Shown here: positions 27,174-35,565 of the stretch, in pieces
Numbering within the stretch: position 1 is the first letter of the stretch
Layout of the letters: each line of letters starts with the position of its first letter
DNA from: Polynucleobacter sp. AP-Latsch-80-C2
GTDB taxonomy: Bacteria; Pseudomonadota; Gammaproteobacteria; Burkholderiales; Burkholderiaceae
Reading direction: 5' to 3'
Assembly: GCF_018882185.1 (NCBI RefSeq)
Contig: NZ_JACVOY010000012.1
Span: forward strand, 1-50,204
DNA length: 50,204 nucleotides
Notes under the pieces: model-generated
Databases searched by the model: none
Seen by the model: only the letters and a program-made list of their open reading frames with translations
What the model was told of the DNA's origin: nothing
Translations under genes and position numbers: made by a program

Positions 27174-27389
27174 ATGTACGTCTATGTCACTCGTAACATT
27201 ATTGCCAGAATACGTCGTCAGGACGGAACGGATAAGGGGTGTAAGCCGCTAATTCCTGGAAAGTATCAGGCGAATAAGACGAATGATGGCGCATTGGAAA
27301 TTCTTCAAAATCCAGGTGAGCCTGTTTATCTTTTGCCATTTATCTGGTGGGAAAAAATGGAACTTGGCGACATCTTGATTGCAGCCTAA
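27174..27389 (+). CDS. Small hypothetical protein
   Basis: A 71-residue protein beginning MYVYVTRNIIARIRRQDG, with a basic N-terminus and a WW pair near the end (PFIWWEKMELGD). I do not recognise it. The start is well fixed by TTTAGGAGGAATT ahead of the ATG at 27174, the strongest ribosome site in the operon. Its stop TAA shares a base with the next ATG. An earlier in-frame ATG inside phaZ exists but has no such site. Confidence 0.65.
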   Translation: MYVYVTRNIIARIRRQDGTDKGCKPLIPGKYQANKTNDGALEILQNPGEPVYLLPFIWWEKMELGDILIAA

Positions 27390-28198
27390 TGAATTATCAA
27401 TACATCAAAACCGAGCAGGCAGACTTAATCGCTACCATTCGTTTCAATCACTACGATAAGCGAAACGCTCTGAGCGAATGTCTTATCGAAGAGATGCACC
27501 ACGCCATAGAGGTTTTTGGAAAAGAGGATGTACGGGTTCTTGTGCTCAGGTCAGATCAAAAGAATAAGGTTTGGTCGGCAGGGCATGATGTAATGGAGCT
27601 GCCAAGGTCTGAGCGTGATCCCTTGCCAGCAGACGATCCTGTCATGGTGCTTCTCAAATCTATTCGCGCCTTTCGGGCTCCGGTAATTGCGATGGTGGAT
27701 GGATCTGTTTGGGGCGCATCCACAGACTTAATCATGAGTTGTGACATTGCAATAGGGGACCATGACTCTACATTTGCGATCACTCCGGCTAAATTAGGGC
27801 TGCCATATACCGCAAGTGGAATATTGCATTTCATGTCAAGAATGCCGCTAAACGTTGTGAAAGAAATGTTTTTAACTGCCGATCCTATTGGTGCAGATCG
27901 AGCATTGCAAATTGGTATCCTCAATCACTTATATGTTTCTGGCGAGCTCGAAGCTAAAACTTATCAAATGGCTAGAACGATTGCAAAAAGATCGCCTCAA
28001 GCAAATTCTGTTCTGAAGGCTCAAGCTCAAATGTTATCTGATGCAGCCGTTATGAATCCTGCAGTATTCGAGCATCTTCAGTCATTACGTAAGAATGTTT
28101 ATATGGGAAGCGACTATAAGGAGGGCATCACAGCATTCTTAGAAAAGCGTGAGCCAGTCTTTGGGCAAGCGGATGGCGCTAAATCTCCTCTTGCTTGA
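27389..28198 (+). CDS. scpB: Methylmalonyl-CoA decarboxylase (enoyl-CoA hydratase family)
   Basis: A 269-residue crotonase-fold enzyme. The sequence follows E. coli ScpB/YgfG closely: KVWSAGHDVMELPRSERDPL, GSVWGASTDLIMSCD, FAITPAKLGLPY and YKEGITAFLEKREPVFG. ScpB decarboxylates (R)-methylmalonyl-CoA to propionyl-CoA. I chose the ATG at 27389, overlapping the preceding stop by one base; an in-frame upstream ATG would extend into the small gene. Last gene of the operon. Confidence 0.87.
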   Translation: MNYQYIKTEQADLIATIRFNHYDKRNALSECLIEEMHHAIEVFGKEDVRVLVLRSDQKNKVWSAGHDVMELPRSERDPLPADDPVMVLLKSIRAFRAPVIAMVDGSVWGASTDLIMSCDIAIGDHDSTFAITPAKLGLPYTASGILHFMSRMPLNVVKEMFLTADPIGADRALQIGILNHLYVSGELEAKTYQMARTIAKRSPQANSVLKAQAQMLSDAAVMNPAVFEHLQSLRKNVYMGSDYKEGITAFLEKREPVFGQADGAKSPLA

Positions 28199-28254
28199 TT
28201 CGCTTATGAGGGTTACGCCATTAAATCTTAAGTATCAATCAGAGTCGGTTGTAT

Positions 28255-28385
28255 GCCAACGGATATAAAAACCGTTGCTCTACATTCTTCAGTCTCTGTA
28301 ATGAAAAAGCCCCTGGATATACGTTCAAGGGCTTTATTTTTGGTGGGTCGGGCGAGATTCGAACTCGCGACCAACGGATTAAAAG
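28255..28385 (-). repeat. Dispersed repeat copy C: tRNA-Lys 3' half, terminator and flank
   Basis: This is the best-kept copy. On the minus strand 28385-28341 reads CTTTTAATCCGTTGG, TCGCGAGTTCGAATCTCGC and CCGACCCACCA: anticodon loop with TTT, variable loop, perfect T-arm, acceptor 3' strand and CCA of tRNA-Lys(UUU). Beyond it follow AAAAATAAAGCCC...GGGGCTTTTT (tRNA terminator) and the flank shared with copies A and B. The 5' half of the tRNA is absent beyond 28385, so it is a pseudo-tRNA fragment of the kind left at an attachment site. Confidence 0.85.
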
Positions 28386-28514
28386 ACTTAAGAATTGTGC
28401 TGAACAGTAGCTAAAACATTTACTTAAACCTGCCAAGAAAGTCATATGATATTGGCGATGAGTTTTGTGGAGTCGATTGGGTTTAGATGGTGAACGATTG
28501 GTTTCGACATTGGC

Positions 28515-28533
28515 TTGTCGGGTAAACCGACGA
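28515..28533. repeat. TTGTCGG/CCGAC palindrome, copy 1
   Basis: TTGTCGG, spacer GTAAA, CCGACGA. The same layout recurs at 29673-29691 and 42618-42636. It lies 130 bases from the tRNA-Lys fragment and is a candidate recombinase core site. The gap 28199-28580 otherwise holds only repeat copy C. Confidence 0.6.
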
Positions 28534-28580
28534 AATTAAGGTGGTAGCTTTGGAGTAAATATGGGCCGCCAGGTGAAGCG

Positions 28581-29477
28581 CTAAAACTCTTTCATAAACC
28601 GTAATGTAAATACGCGGGTTTGTATGAGTCCATTTTGAATCCCCATATCTCGCCCATACTGCAGAGAGAATCTGCCAATATCTGTATGCATTAGGCTGCT
28701 TAGCATAAAGCGCTGGGTATTGATGACATTGTTTTGGTAGACGTTATTAATTGTGGTCGCACCACCTGCTACGTAGTAGTACTGAGCGGATACCGTGAAT
28801 ATTTGATTTATCTTATAAATCGGGCCAGCTTGGGTGGTGGTAACCGGTTTTTGATTTAAAGCAACATTGGTTGAAGACAGGCATGCCACCGAGCACTGAC
28901 TATTGCCGCCATAAAACATGGTGTCAATTGCAAACATGCCGTCAAGATCACCAATTATTTTTTGCTGGTAACCCATTTGAATATCGGTTGTGTAACGATT
29001 GCCACCCATGTTGAAGGGTTGCATGCTTGAGTAGCCCCCAGTAGGAATCGTGACATATGCCGCTAAGCCCAAATAGGTGCGAGTCTCTCTATTAAAGTAG
29101 GGCCAAACTGCTGTTGCTAAAGTAACATCCCCAACTCCCGTATCTGAAGGCATTCCAGATAAAGAGCCTGCAGGTCTGACGGATCCATAAGGCAGCTGTA
29201 CAAAAGAAGCGGCCGGGTGATTTGCAAGGGTATAGGTGCCGGTTAGTTTGGCGATGACACTTTGAGCATCCAATACAGGGCTGCCAAATTGCTTTGAAGA
29301 GACTACGGAACCATTTTTATAGAAAGTAGAGTTTTCAGTATTGAAGTATGTGACCTGTGCATAACGTTTATCAGGTAATGGCGCAACAATATCGTTTGGT
29401 TGGAGGTCAACTCCCCAGCCCAATAAAGGGTAGAGCAGTGGGGCGCAATAGAGGGATCTTTTTAGGGATTGCTTCAT
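28581..29477 (-). CDS. Outer-membrane channel-like protein (phenol MetA-pathway type)
   Basis: A 298-residue beta-barrel protein with a signal peptide (ending near LLGWGVD). The body has alternating strands, the phrase DTGVGDVTLATAVWPYF, and ends with RFMKEF, a terminal Phe suited to outer-membrane insertion. The layout resembles the family annotated as putative transporters of the MetA pathway of phenol degradation. The substrate is unknown. It lies alone between two tRNA-Lys remnants and two TTRTCGG palindromes, so it may be cargo of a former integrated element. Confidence 0.65.
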   Translation of the reverse strand: MKQSLKRSLYCAPLLYPLLGWGVDLQPNDIVAPLPDKRYAQVTYFNTENSTFYKNGSVVSSKQFGSPVLDAQSVIAKLTGTYTLANHPAASFVQLPYGSVRPAGSLSGMPSDTGVGDVTLATAVWPYFNRETRTYLGLAAYVTIPTGGYSSMQPFNMGGNRYTTDIQMGYQQKIIGDLDGMFAIDTMFYGGNSQCSVACLSSTNVALNQKPVTTTQAGPIYKINQIFTVSAQYYYVAGGATTINNVYQNNVINTQRFMLSSLMHTDIGRFSLQYGRDMGIQNGLIQTRVFTLRFMKEF

Positions 29478-29590
29478 TAATTCTGATGGGGGTGCTGCTT
29501 AAAAGGGATATTGTAAATTGACTGTGTTTTGGCGGTTTATCACGATACTGGCTTATCCAAACTTAGGGATCTGGGTATGAAAGCCCTGCA

Positions 29591-29618
29591 GAGCGAGATT
29601 CGAACTCGCGACCAACGG
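29591..29618 (-). repeat. tRNA-Lys T-arm fragment, copy D
   Basis: The plus strand reads GAGCGAGATTCGAACTCGCGACCAACGG, the reverse of an intact tRNA-Lys T-arm and variable loop. The acceptor end is lost (AAGCCCTGCA precedes instead of GGTGGGTCGG). It is followed within 80 bases by two palindromes. Confidence 0.75.
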
Positions 29619-29648
29619 GCTTAAAGAGGTTCGATTGGCTCAGATAAG

Positions 29649-29691
29649 AGTGTCACGAGACGTGACGCTGGTTTATCGGGTTAACCGACTA
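29649..29691. repeat. Two adjacent recombinase-type palindromes
   Basis: AGTGTCACG-AGA-CGTGACGCT (29649-29669, 8 of 9 bases paired) is followed by TTATCGG-GTTAA-CCGACTA (29673-29691). Close relatives of both lie together at 42618-42699, directly before the recombinase gene. Located 30 bases beyond tRNA-Lys copy D. Confidence 0.65.
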
Positions 29692-29723
29692 GTCGACTGG
29701 CAACTTTCGGCCAATGGTAGACC

Positions 29724-30392
29724 CTAGCCATGATTATCAGTTTTAGTATTGACTAAAGCAGAAATTGATTGGCGATGCTCATCACAGAATAACGCTAGCT
29801 CAACCAGTGTATTGAGATTAAGTTTATTTTTTAAGAAATTTCTATACATCTTGACGGTGCTTATGGATATACCTAGCATTTGCGCAACTTCTATTTGTTT
29901 ATGCCCCTTTCCAAGTAAAAGTAAGACTTGCGCTTCTCTACTGGTTATGGGAATTGGAGTATCAGCATGTTTACCTGCTGAAGAGCCTGATGAATCTTCA
30001 TCCCTTATTTCTGCTATTTCAGTGAATAATGATTTTAGTGTTGAGCTAATTTGTGCAGCGCTAAATGGTTTCAGAACAAAGTCAACAGCACCCCCATGCC
30101 AGGCTTCAATGATATCGGCCTGATTTGCGTTGCCGCTCATAAAAATAATGGGGTGGATAATCTTTAGCTGCTGAAGTTGATTCAATAGCTCCATGCCATT
30201 CATATCTGGCATTTGTAAATCTAGCAAAATACAAGTTGGAGATCCATTTTCAAATGCGAGTTGGTTTATTGCTGCCAATATTGACTTAGCTGAATCAAAG
30301 CATTGCACTTCATAATCATAAGAGAGCCATTCAAATAAACCACGTCTCACCTCTTTGTCGTCATCAACAACTAAAACTCTGCAATTTTTCAT
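29724..30392 (-). CDS. LuxR/FixJ-type response regulator
   Basis: A 222-residue transcription factor. Receiver domain: acidic pocket DDD10-12, phospho-acceptor Asp58 (ILLDLQMPD) and Lys108 (LKPF). After a Ser-rich linker follows the LuxR-type HTH (TSREAQVLLLLGKGHKQIEVAQMLGIS, STVKMYRNFLKNKL). It is co-transcribed with, and overlaps by 4 bases, a sensor kinase. Target genes are unknown; palindromes in the nearby 31.9 kb region are candidates. Confidence 0.92.
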   Translation of the reverse strand: MKNCRVLVVDDDKEVRRGLFEWLSYDYEVQCFDSAKSILAAINQLAFENGSPTCILLDLQMPDMNGMELLNQLQQLKIIHPIIFMSGNANQADIIEAWHGGAVDFVLKPFSAAQISSTLKSLFTEIAEIRDEDSSGSSAGKHADTPIPITSREAQVLLLLGKGHKQIEVAQMLGISISTVKMYRNFLKNKLNLNTLVELALFCDEHRQSISALVNTKTDNHG

Positions 30393-31825
30393 GATTTAAC
30401 TTGGGACAAGGGGATGGCGATAGTGAAATTTGCACCTCCACCAGAGTTGTTCGATGCAGTAATAGTGCCCTTATGTTTATCTATGATGGTTTTAGAGAGC
30501 CACAAGCCAATTCCAAGTCCAGATCCTTTTGAGGATTTATATAAGTCAAAAATGATTGGTAACAGCTCGCTCCTAATTCCTATACCCGTATCTTGAACAG
30601 ATACCATTGCATTTTTATCATCTTGCCATATAGAAATGGTGATTTCTTTATTAGGTAAGTTAGTTTCAGAAATCGATTCAATAGAATTATTCAAGAGATT
30701 AATTAGCACTTGCTGAATCTGAATTGGATCTGCATCAATTATCGGCTTAGATTGATAATTTTTAGTTAAGGTAATTTTTGGAGAATGAAGATTGAAATTT
30801 AGGATTTCAATGAGCTCATCTGTAATGCTAGCCAGATCAACAGAAGCTAATTGGCTATTCTGAGATTTAAATAGTTGCCTCAGGTTTTTGACTAAAACAG
30901 ATAGTCTATTAATCTGTGAGCCGATGTTATCGAGCGACTTTATGGATCTCGTATTGTCTGTATTGATGCTGAGGTCTCTTTTAACGGCCTCAGTTTGAAG
31001 GGCGATACTTGTTAGTGGCTGGCTAAGTTCATGTGAAAGTGAGGATGCAAGTGCGCTAACTCCGATCATCCTGTTGGAGTTTATGAGATTTTGGAGCAAC
31101 TGCTCTTTCTCATTAATTAAATTAAAAAGGTTCCTATTTAAGAAGTTAATCCCTGTATTGCCCATACTAACCCAGCTTATACGTAAGGACTGGTAGGTAA
31201 TGTAGCGAAATACATTTAACGTTAAGTAGATTGCAAAAAATATAACGATGGAGCTTGTAACATTGGGGTTTCTTGGGGCGATAGGATCTGAGGTGAAGAA
31301 GCTAATAAAGCGAATCATGGATATTAAGCCCACGCCAATTTGTAAATAGGAAATTAATTTAAGAAACTGGTTACGTTTCAAATCTATATCAATACTTGTC
31401 CTACAGACGTAAGCAGCAATAAAAGCAAGTAAAGCAGAGACGCTACACTGGAATGCAATTGGTGAAGTGGCACCTAAATTAACCCGCGCATATTCCATAA
31501 AAATGCAGTAGATAGCACTAAGAAGAATTAAAAGATATAGCTTTTTAAAGTTTACTTTTCGATCAAGTCCATAGATGCTAAAAATGAGCACAATTTCAGA
31601 GGTGATGACTAGAAAATTAGACAGAAAAAATAGCCATGGCACAGCGTAACTTGAATCTTGTTTTGCTAGAAAATTAAGACCGACAACTCCGAGCATCAAT
31701 ATCTCTACCGCAAGGAATAGCATTGCCGAAGCATCAAACTTCCCTCTAAATGTGAAGTAAAGCGTTGTTGCTGTACCAAGAGTAATGAAGCTATAGATGA
31801 TGATAAGCACGCTAATGGGTTGCAT
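30389..31825 (-). CDS. Membrane sensor histidine kinase
   Basis: A 478-residue protein. Residues 1-215 form about seven membrane helices with no large periplasmic domain, suggesting it senses within the membrane. Then come a short coiled linker, the H-box SSLSHELSQPLTSIALQ (His265) and an ATPase domain with N-box (LINLLNNSIESIS), G1 (VQDTGIGI) and G2 (GSGLGIGLWLSKTI). It phosphorylates the overlapping response regulator. The signal is unknown. Confidence 0.9.
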   Translation of the reverse strand: MQPISVLIIIYSFITLGTATTLYFTFRGKFDASAMLFLAVEILMLGVVGLNFLAKQDSSYAVPWLFFLSNFLVITSEIVLIFSIYGLDRKVNFKKLYLLILLSAIYCIFMEYARVNLGATSPIAFQCSVSALLAFIAAYVCRTSIDIDLKRNQFLKLISYLQIGVGLISMIRFISFFTSDPIAPRNPNVTSSIVIFFAIYLTLNVFRYITYQSLRISWVSMGNTGINFLNRNLFNLINEKEQLLQNLINSNRMIGVSALASSLSHELSQPLTSIALQTEAVKRDLSINTDNTRSIKSLDNIGSQINRLSVLVKNLRQLFKSQNSQLASVDLASITDELIEILNFNLHSPKITLTKNYQSKPIIDADPIQIQQVLINLLNNSIESISETNLPNKEITISIWQDDKNAMVSVQDTGIGIRSELLPIIFDLYKSSKGSGLGIGLWLSKTIIDKHKGTITASNNSGGGANFTIAIPLSQVKS

Positions 31826-31899
31826 GAAGCCGTTTTCCTTTAAAAGTGCTTATTTCAAATCCAATTTCAACCACATCAATCCTATGTAAATGAATAATG

Positions 31900-31912
31900 C
31901 CCCAATTTGGGG
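31900..31912. promoter_or_regulatory. CCCCAA-T-TTGGGG palindrome upstream of the kinase gene
   Basis: A perfect 6-base inverted repeat 75 bases before the kinase start. A partial copy (ATGCCCCATTTTG) lies at about 31958. It is a candidate autoregulatory operator of the two-component system. Confidence 0.4.
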
Positions 31913-31974
31913 ATAGGCATATCTAATTTAGTTTAAGTAGATATTAACTTGAAAACAATGCCCCATTTTGTAAG

Positions 31975-32014
31975 CCATAAAGCACTACATACTTTAGTAC
32001 ATAGTACTTTATGG
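31975..32014. promoter_or_regulatory. 16-base inverted repeat in the kinase/marC divergent region
   Basis: CCATAAAGCACTACAT (31975-31990) and ACATAGTACTTTATGG (31999-32014) pair at 13 of 16 positions around an 8-base spacer. It lies about 150 bases from the kinase start and 220 from marC. The long arms suggest a dimeric regulator site or a transcript hairpin. Open frames through here lack homology and ribosome sites, so I treat 31826-32232 as non-coding. Confidence 0.5.
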
Positions 32015-32232
32015 TGTATTTCTTTATTGATAGTGCTGTTATTTTTCTGACATGGCAAGGAATGATTGGCGTGGGCAAGACTTTTGACAAATGGATAGAC
32101 GTTTCCTTGGCCTATCGCGCCTTGTATTACGGCATGAGTAGTAACGGCCTTTTGCAAAAAACAACTATGAAGGGACCCCAATTGGCGGCTTCTTTTAACT
32201 TTTAAAAAATTACCTACCGTTGGGGGCTTTGA

Positions 32233-32922
32233 ATGGTAATGATTTCAGTTGCTTTTGGAAGTTTTGTAGCTGTGTTTACAGCCTTATTCCCAGTGATTAA
32301 CCCATTGGGTGATGGGCCAATTTTTCTTAATATGGTTCAAGGTTGTTCTAAAGAGGTTAAGAACAGATTGGCGCTTAGTGTAAGTATTTATTGTTTCATC
32401 TTATTGCTAACTTCAATGCTAATTGGAACTCAGTTGCTGATGTTCTTTGGGATTTCGTTGCCAGCCCTAAAGTTAGCAGGTGGTGCGGTTGTCATTGGAA
32501 TGGGGTGGGGCTTACTTAATCAGAAAAGCTCAAGTAAAGGTGATGATGATTCTGCTGGAATCACAGATGCTAATGCAAGTAGTAATGCCTTTTTCCCACT
32601 AACTCTTCCTCTTACAGCTGGGCCTGGGTCCATCGCAACAGCAATTTCTTTGGTAGCTGGCTATCAAGATGGTAGATCCCTAGATCTTTTTAAGGAAATG
32701 CCCGCAGTAGTTGGAACGGTACTTGCTTTATTTGCTCTTTCTCTAGTGATTTATGTGATTTATCGAGAATCCTCCCTCATTCAGAGAGCATTGGGTCCCG
32801 CAGGCACAAATGCAATCATGCGCCTTTTCGCATTCATATTGCTTGCAATTGGAGTCCAAATTTTCATAGGTGGAGTACAGGGTTTCTCGACTGAGGTATT
32901 TAGTGCGCTTCATACTCATTAA
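32233..32922 (+). CDS. MarC-family integral membrane protein
   Basis: A 229-residue protein with six membrane segments. It has the MarC/UPF0056 phrases FPVINPLGDGPIFLNM, LKLAGGAVVIGMGWGLL and PLTLPLTAGPGSIATAI. The central hydrophilic loop is acidic and Ser-rich. The transport role of MarC is unresolved (the old link to antibiotic resistance was not upheld). A second in-frame ATG two codons later is equally possible. It is followed after 67 bases by an amidohydrolase gene. Confidence 0.88.
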   Translation: MVMISVAFGSFVAVFTALFPVINPLGDGPIFLNMVQGCSKEVKNRLALSVSIYCFILLLTSMLIGTQLLMFFGISLPALKLAGGAVVIGMGWGLLNQKSSSKGDDDSAGITDANASSNAFFPLTLPLTAGPGSIATAISLVAGYQDGRSLDLFKEMPAVVGTVLALFALSLVIYVIYRESSLIQRALGPAGTNAIMRLFAFILLAIGVQIFIGGVQGFSTEVFSALHTH

Positions 32923-32989
32923 TTGAATAACCCATTACCAATAACTTGAACTTATATATCAATTAACTAATTTTAAGAAAGACACGGAC

Positions 32990-34498
32990 ATGACTAACGC
33001 TAATTTTGATTTGGTAATTTGCAATGGCCATATTGTTGATCCAGATTCTGGATGGGATGGACTGGGTAATGTGGGCGTTAATCAAGGGAAAATTGCTGCA
33101 ATATCGAAGGATCCGCTTAAGGGTGTAAAAACAATTGATGCTACTGGGTTATTTGTAGCTCCTGGATTTATTGACTTGCACGCTCATGGGCAATTTACTA
33201 GCGCTAACTGGATGCAAGCATTTGATGGAGTTACAACAGCCTTAGAGTTGGAGTTAGGGATGCTGCCCATTGCGCAATACTATGAAAACCTTCAAAAAGA
33301 AGGTCGGCCGCTAAATTACGGTGCCTCAGCCTCCTGTGTGATGGCTCGTGTTAGTGCCTTCGAAAAGGAGGTTCCACAACCAACTCTAGGCTGGGCTCTT
33401 GAGTCCATGGATAAAAGCGACTGGCAATATGATATTGCAACAGCCGATCAACTTAAAACTATCTTAAGTGAAGTTGAGCAGGGCCTTAAAGATGGCGGAA
33501 TTGGAATCGGCGTTAATGCTGGCTATGCTCCGGGTTTAGGTTACAAGGAATACTATCAATTAGCTGAGCTTGCTAAAAAATACGATGTGCCCACATTTAC
33601 GCATGTACGCTACTTTAGTACCAGTGAACCTGAAAGTACATTTCAAGCGATTGAAGAGCTAATTGGCCTGTCATTCAATCCCGGCGCTCATATGCATATT
33701 TGCCACTTGAATAGCGTATCAATGCGCGATATTGGTGATATTGAGAATATGGTCTCTGAAGCCAAGAAAAATGGCGCAAATATTTCTGTTGAAGCATATC
33801 CATACGGTGCTTTCAGTACGGTAGTTGGCGCTGCATTTTTGATGTTACCTAACTGGGCAGAAAGATTAGGCGGTCTGCAAGCAAGCGATATTGAATATAA
33901 CGGTCTTCCGCTAAACGATAGTTCGTTGCCGGCAATGCAGAAGGCAGATCCTGGCAATATTATTGTCTGCCATTTTTTACGCCCTGAAACCAATCCTCAA
34001 GATGCTGACGATTTGGCAAAATCTGTTCTATTTCCGGGTGGTGCAATCGCTAGCGATGCAATGCCATGGATGACATCAGGGCCCGACGTTAAAGTTCCTA
34101 CATTTATTGAGGAGGGGGTATGGCCTTTACCAGATGATGCCTATTCTCATCCAAGAAGTTGTGGCACTTTTGCGAGATTTATTAAAATGTATGTTCGCGA
34201 TGCCAAGAGTATTCCATTGCTAGAAGCTATTCGTAAAACGTCTTTGATTCCAGCGCAAATTCTTGAAAAATCTACGCCTCAAATGACCCAAAAAGGGCGC
34301 CTCAAGGTCGGAGCTGATGCTGATATTGTGGTGTTCGATCTGAACCAAGTGGAGGACCGTGGTACGTTTGTGAAGCCAAACCAGGTATCGACTGGGATGG
34401 TTCATGTAATAGTGAACGGGACTCTACTTATTGAGAATGGAAATTTAGATGTGAAGGTGCGCCCAGGTCGTCCAGTGCGACGACCAATTGCTGCCTAA
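32990..34498 (+). CDS. Amidohydrolase, D-aminoacylase/N-acyl-D-amino-acid deacylase type
   Basis: A 502-residue metal-dependent hydrolase. Residues 1-55 are the small beta domain (DLVICNGHIVDPDSG). The barrel has His64-x-His66 (GFIDLHAHGQ), HVRYF, a metal His in HMHICHLNS, and the catalytic Asp in ASDAMPW. The end reads GRLKVGADADIVVFDL. It would cleave N-acyl groups or amide bonds. No signal peptide. RBS: TAAGAAAGACACGGAC before the ATG. It sits in a run of genes that includes two other amide hydrolases. Confidence 0.83.
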   Translation: MTNANFDLVICNGHIVDPDSGWDGLGNVGVNQGKIAAISKDPLKGVKTIDATGLFVAPGFIDLHAHGQFTSANWMQAFDGVTTALELELGMLPIAQYYENLQKEGRPLNYGASASCVMARVSAFEKEVPQPTLGWALESMDKSDWQYDIATADQLKTILSEVEQGLKDGGIGIGVNAGYAPGLGYKEYYQLAELAKKYDVPTFTHVRYFSTSEPESTFQAIEELIGLSFNPGAHMHICHLNSVSMRDIGDIENMVSEAKKNGANISVEAYPYGAFSTVVGAAFLMLPNWAERLGGLQASDIEYNGLPLNDSSLPAMQKADPGNIIVCHFLRPETNPQDADDLAKSVLFPGGAIASDAMPWMTSGPDVKVPTFIEEGVWPLPDDAYSHPRSCGTFARFIKMYVRDAKSIPLLEAIRKTSLIPAQILEKSTPQMTQKGRLKVGADADIVVFDLNQVEDRGTFVKPNQVSTGMVHVIVNGTLLIENGNLDVKVRPGRPVRRPIAA

Positions 34499-34511
34499 TA
34501 TGCTCTAGATA

Positions 34512-35480
34512 ATGACTGAGAATAAAGGCAATACTACAGTGGTATCCGCAATCCCAATCATTTTGATTGCGGGCTATCTTGGATCTGGCAAAACTACATT
34601 TCTTAATCGCCTACTCTCCGAAGCCCAAGGCCAAAGGCTGGCTATTTTAGTTAATGATTTTGGCGCTATAAATATCGATGCTAATCTAATCGATGGGGCT
34701 GTTGATGGGGTAATTGCATTACAAAACGGTTGCATTTGCTGTTCTATTGCTTCAGGTTTACAAGGTGCAATCTTCAAAGTTTTAAAACGTGAGCAACGTC
34801 CAGATGCCATCATCATCGAAGCTTCTGGCGCATCCAATCCAGGTGAAGTTCTAAGAATCTTAAGTGACAGCGCAATGCAAGACTATGCTGCTCTTGAAAT
34901 AGTTGTTACTTTGTTAGATTGCGAAAGATTGCCCACTTACACACCAGAAGAATTAAAGCTAATTAAGTTGCAACTAGCTTATTCTAATATTGTTTTTTTA
35001 TCTAAGTCTCTCTCATTGTCTGGGGATGCACAAGTTGCAGCAGAGGGTTTTGTGAGTAGCGTTAATCCGAGAGTGCTGCTATTCAACGAGTTATCTAGCC
35101 AAATTAATCTTGAATTTCTTTTGGGAGCAAGCACTAGGACACTTGGTCAGCAAGGTAATAGTTTAATTTCAGATGGGCTGCAAATGCAGGTTCCTAAGGC
35201 GGAAGAGCTCTTTCGTAGTTGGATCTATGAATCGGCGAGCCCCACTACGGAGGCAGAATTTCAAAAACTATTAAACGAGCTACCATCTGAAACCGTTCGA
35301 GGTAAAGGCTTTCTGTATTTGAAAGAATATCCAGATTCAAAATTTGTCTTTCAACTCGTAGGTAAAAATGCAAAAGTAGAGCCAGCTGGCAACTGGGGTA
35401 TGCAAATGCCACATAGCAAGATTGTTTTTATTGCCCTACAGAATAGCAATGCCCCAACAATAGTTGAAGCTTATAATTAG
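34512..35480 (+). CDS. CobW/COG0523-family GTPase (metal chaperone)
   Basis: A 322-residue G3E GTPase. The P-loop is GYLGSGKTT (21-29) and the metal-binding motif is CICC (Cys74-Cys77, in QNGCICCS), typical of zinc-related COG0523 proteins. The usual NKxD base motif is replaced by LSKS (FLSKSLSLSG), which is unusual and may lower guanine specificity. The short C-domain has HxxF-like features only weakly. It starts 13 bases after the metal-dependent amidohydrolase, which is a plausible client (inference). Confidence 0.87.
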   Translation: MTENKGNTTVVSAIPIILIAGYLGSGKTTFLNRLLSEAQGQRLAILVNDFGAINIDANLIDGAVDGVIALQNGCICCSIASGLQGAIFKVLKREQRPDAIIIEASGASNPGEVLRILSDSAMQDYAALEIVVTLLDCERLPTYTPEELKLIKLQLAYSNIVFLSKSLSLSGDAQVAAEGFVSSVNPRVLLFNELSSQINLEFLLGASTRTLGQQGNSLISDGLQMQVPKAEELFRSWIYESASPTTEAEFQKLLNELPSETVRGKGFLYLKEYPDSKFVFQLVGKNAKVEPAGNWGMQMPHSKIVFIALQNSNAPTIVEAYN

Positions 35481-35565
35481 CTTTATCTTAAACAGCCATT
35501 AAATACCCAATATTTTGACTAAAACTTTGATTTTTCTTGGCTCTAAACCTATATAGGAGATTCGC

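Noticed and set aside
28341..28385. A functional tRNA-Lys gene
   Set aside because: Only the 3' half is present; D-arm and 5' acceptor strand are absent beyond 28385, so no cloverleaf can form.
32011..32205. A 64-residue plus-strand protein before marC
   Set aside because: It overlaps the long inverted repeat, lacks a ribosome site and shows no homology.
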